64,000 nt of DNA from an uncultured Bacilli bacterium (GTDB lineage Bacteria; Bacillota_I; Bacilli_A; RFN20; CAG-826): NCBI GenBank assembly GCA_905236715.1, contig CAJOMQ010000006.1, forward strand, positions 1 through 64,000. The letters are read 5' to 3'. Below, piece by piece: positions 61,538-64,000 of the stretch (within the stretch, counting starts at the first letter, position 1; each line of letters starts with the position of its first letter). A program made the translations under genes and the position numbers. The notes under the pieces were generated by a model that did no database searches, was not told the DNA's origin, and saw only the letters and a list, made by a program, of their open reading frames with translations.

Positions 61538-63727
61538 ATGGCGGAAAATAATATTTTGGAAGTCAAAAGATTAAAAGTATCATTTCGCACGAATAACGGC
61601 ACCGTGAAAGCTGTCCGCGATATTTCTTTTAATTTGAAAAAAGGCAAAACTCTTGCCATCGTCGGAGAATCCGGTTCTGGTAAATCCGTCACTTCGAAAG
61701 TCATTTTAGGTATTTCCGCTGGAAACGCTATTATCGAAGGTGGAGAAGTTTTATACGATAACAAAGATATTATTAAATTAAATGAAGACGAGATGTATAA
61801 AATCCGTGGCGATAAAATCGCAATGATTTTCCAAGACCCTTTATCTTCTTTAAATCCCATTATCCGTATTGGCGCGCAAATTACCGAAGCTATGCTTTTA
61901 AAAAACAAAGAAAAAAGAAAGACGAGCCGGAAAATATTTAATTCACATTTGCGAGAATTAAAAAACAATATGATTGCCGCTTATCAATTAGAAGGTATCG
62001 ATTTCAGTAAAGAAGCCAAACAAATGTGTGATGAATTTAATAATTTCAATATCGAAGGTATCAAATTAGAAAATTCCTTTAATACATCTATGGTCGCGGT
62101 CCATGATGCTCTATCAATTTTGGAAGATTTCCTTTTCTTGGCTAATTTAAACAAAAAGCAAAATGTTCCATCGATTTTAAAGAAAATTAGAGACAAAATT
62201 CTTCTTATTGAAGATCCGTATCTAATTAAGCAAGATGCTCCAATAATTAAACAATATGCAAGCGAATTAAAAGCTTTAGCGAAAACGATTAAACACAACC
62301 CTAGTGAAAAGAAAACGATTGTTCCGGAACAAATCATTAGCAAAGCACAAGAAATTCAACAATTCTTGTTAAAATTATCCGCACAACCGAAACCTAATTT
62401 CTTTCGTTTTGGCTATTATTTATTACACCATGAAAAAGAAAATTTGGCCTTACTACCAATTGAGGAAGCCGAAGCTAAAACTTTGCAATATCTTGATGAA
62501 AATTTCATGAACAAATTTACCGAATGCGCGACTAAAGGTATTGAATATTCCTATAAACAAGCTTTGGAAGGTAAAAAATCCTCCTTACCGTATTTTGATG
62601 AATTATTAGAATTCTTTAATCATCCAAATTTTGAAAAAGATCAAGCGTTTGCTTTAGCTAAAAAATCCACTGATATCATGGAAAAATCATTTGATAAATT
62701 AAGTGTGGAAAGCGATACCATTGCTTATACTTTCTCCACCGCATTAAAAGATTTTGTAAAGAAATATTTCCAATCACAAAAAGAAAATATCAAAGATGAA
62801 GCCCGTTATAACCGCCAGGTGGCACAATACGAGAAAAAGATTGCCCGAGGCAAAAAATTAGATTGGAAAGTGGTTCCAGCGAAAAATATTGATCTTGAAG
62901 ATATACGTCAAGATATCTTGTCTTTAATTCAAAGATTAAAAGACCATTATGTGGACTTTATCAACAAAGCGGACCAAGTTGATTTTAATAAAATTTGTAT
63001 CACATTAATCGATCAATTTAAACAGCAAGCTTCGGATGTCGTTTTCAAATTATCTAAAAATGAAGCGAAAGAGAAAGCATTAAAACTCATGGAAGAAGTC
63101 GGTATTCCTGAACCGCGATTAAGATATAGACAATACCCCTTTGAATTCTCCGGTGGTATGAGACAAAGAATTGTTATCGCTATCGCTTTAAGCTCTGATC
63201 CTGAAATATTAATTTGTGATGAACCCACGACCGCTTTGGACGTGACCATTCAAGCACAAATTCTTGAATTAATTAACGATATTAAAAAGAAAAGACAATT
63301 ATCGATTATTTTTATCACTCACGATTTAGGAGTGGTCGCCAACATGGCGGATGAAATCGCTGTTATGTATGCTGGTAAAATTGTGGAATATGGGACTTCT
63401 GAAGACATATTCTATGATCCAAGGCATCCATATACATGGGCATTATTATCTTCCATGCCTGATTTAGACACCAAAGAAAAATTAGAAGCCATTCCTGGTA
63501 CACCTCCTAATATGATATATCCTCCAAAAGGAGATGCTTTCGCAGCCCGTAATAAATACGCTATGCAAATCGATTTTGAAGAAGAACCACCAATGTTTAA
63601 AATTTCTGATACCCATTATGCTGCGACTTGGTTATTGCACCCAGATGCTCCTAAAGTCGAAACACCAAAAATTATTCTTGACCGCATAAAAAGAATGCGG
63701 AAAAAGGAGAAAAATGATGGAAAATAA
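61538..63727 (+). CDS. oppD: Oligopeptide ABC transporter ATP-binding protein OppD with about 380-aa internal insertion
   Basis: Walker [14 protein letters not shown] and Q-loop MIFQDPLSSLNP at N-terminus; signature [32 protein letters not shown] only after about 400 further residues. Confidence 0.93.
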   Translation: MAENNILEVKRLKVSFRTNNGTVKAVRDISFNLKKGKTLAIVGESGSGKSVTSKVILGISAGNAIIEGGEVLYDNKDIIKLNEDEMYKIRGDKIAMIFQDPLSSLNPIIRIGAQITEAMLLKNKEKRKTSRKIFNSHLRELKNNMIAAYQLEGIDFSKEAKQMCDEFNNFNIEGIKLENSFNTSMVAVHDALSILEDFLFLANLNKKQNVPSILKKIRDKILLIEDPYLIKQDAPIIKQYASELKALAKTIKHNPSEKKTIVPEQIISKAQEIQQFLLKLSAQPKPNFFRFGYYLLHHEKENLALLPIEEAEAKTLQYLDENFMNKFTECATKGIEYSYKQALEGKKSSLPYFDELLEFFNHPNFEKDQAFALAKKSTDIMEKSFDKLSVESDTIAYTFSTALKDFVKKYFQSQKENIKDEARYNRQVAQYEKKIARGKKLDWKVVPAKNIDLEDIRQDILSLIQRLKDHYVDFINKADQVDFNKICITLIDQFKQQASDVVFKLSKNEAKEKALKLMEEVGIPEPRLRYRQYPFEFSGGMRQRIVIAIALSSDPEILICDEPTTALDVTIQAQILELINDIKKKRQLSIIFITHDLGVVANMADEIAVMYAGKIVEYGTSEDIFYDPRHPYTWALLSSMPDLDTKEKLEAIPGTPPNMIYPPKGDAFAARNKYAMQIDFEEEPPMFKISDTHYAATWLLHPDAPKVETPKIILDRIKRMRKKEKNDGK

Positions 63728-64000
63728 GAAAGAACCATTACTAAAGGTGGAACACCTTTGCCAATATTTTAAAATGGGCCGCGGAGAATTAAAGGCGGTT
63801 CATGATGTCTCTTTTGATATTTATCCAGGGGAAGTTTTTGGTTTGGTTGGTGAATCTGGATGCGGAAAAACCACGACGGGAAGAAGTATCATCAAATTAT
63901 ATGACATCACCTCTGGAAACATTTATTTTAAAGGTCAACGTATCAGCGCAGGTACTAGGTCTTATAAAAAGGCTATTTTAAAGGCGAATCAGGAATATTC
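63717..64000 (+). CDS. oppF: Oligopeptide ABC transporter ATP-binding protein OppF, N-terminal part (truncated by window end)
   Basis: MENKKEPLLKVEHLCQYFKMGRGELKAVHDVSFDIYPGEVFGLVGESGCGKTTTGRSI; SD AAAGGAG; start could also be ATG 63714. Confidence 0.93.
   Translation, partial: MENKKEPLLKVEHLCQYFKMGRGELKAVHDVSFDIYPGEVFGLVGESGCGKTTTGRSIIKLYDITSGNIYFKGQRISAGTRSYKKAILKANQEY

Overview
This is a 64 kb window from a low-GC, standard-code bacterium. It looks like a Firmicutes or Mollicutes-related gut Bacilli lineage, but that placement is inferred from gene content and not proven. The housekeeping content is ordinary: gatCAB, galE, ligA, pcrA, asnS, tsaD/rimI/tsaB/tsaE, ung, rlmH-yycJ-dnaB-rplI-gdpP. 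There are two complete or nearly complete oligopeptide ABC operons, at 28-35 kb (minus) and 56-64 kb (plus). Surface-glycan genes form three patches at 20.5-25.6, 35.9-39.2 and 43.1-46.6 kb. A DegV / alpha-beta hydrolase / DegV operon lies at 40-43 kb. RNA features are tRNA-Arg(CCU), a TPP riboswitch upstream of an N-terminally extended ThiT-like transporter, and a tmRNA. The observations I consider most worth following are: (1) nine transcription units whose ATG sits 6-7 nt after a TATAAT-like box with no Shine-Dalgarno, suggesting leaderless mRNAs; (2) an OppD with about 380 aa inserted inside its ATPase domain, next to an OppC with about 200 aa of extra extracytoplasmic loop; (3) a tmRNA tag that appears to end in ...SLCLA rather than ...LAA; (4) an Ig-like/LRR membrane protein translationally coupled to an opp operon; (5) TPP-riboswitch control through an apparent SD-sequestering hairpin. 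I did not find a CRISPR array, a prophage or a clear defence system.
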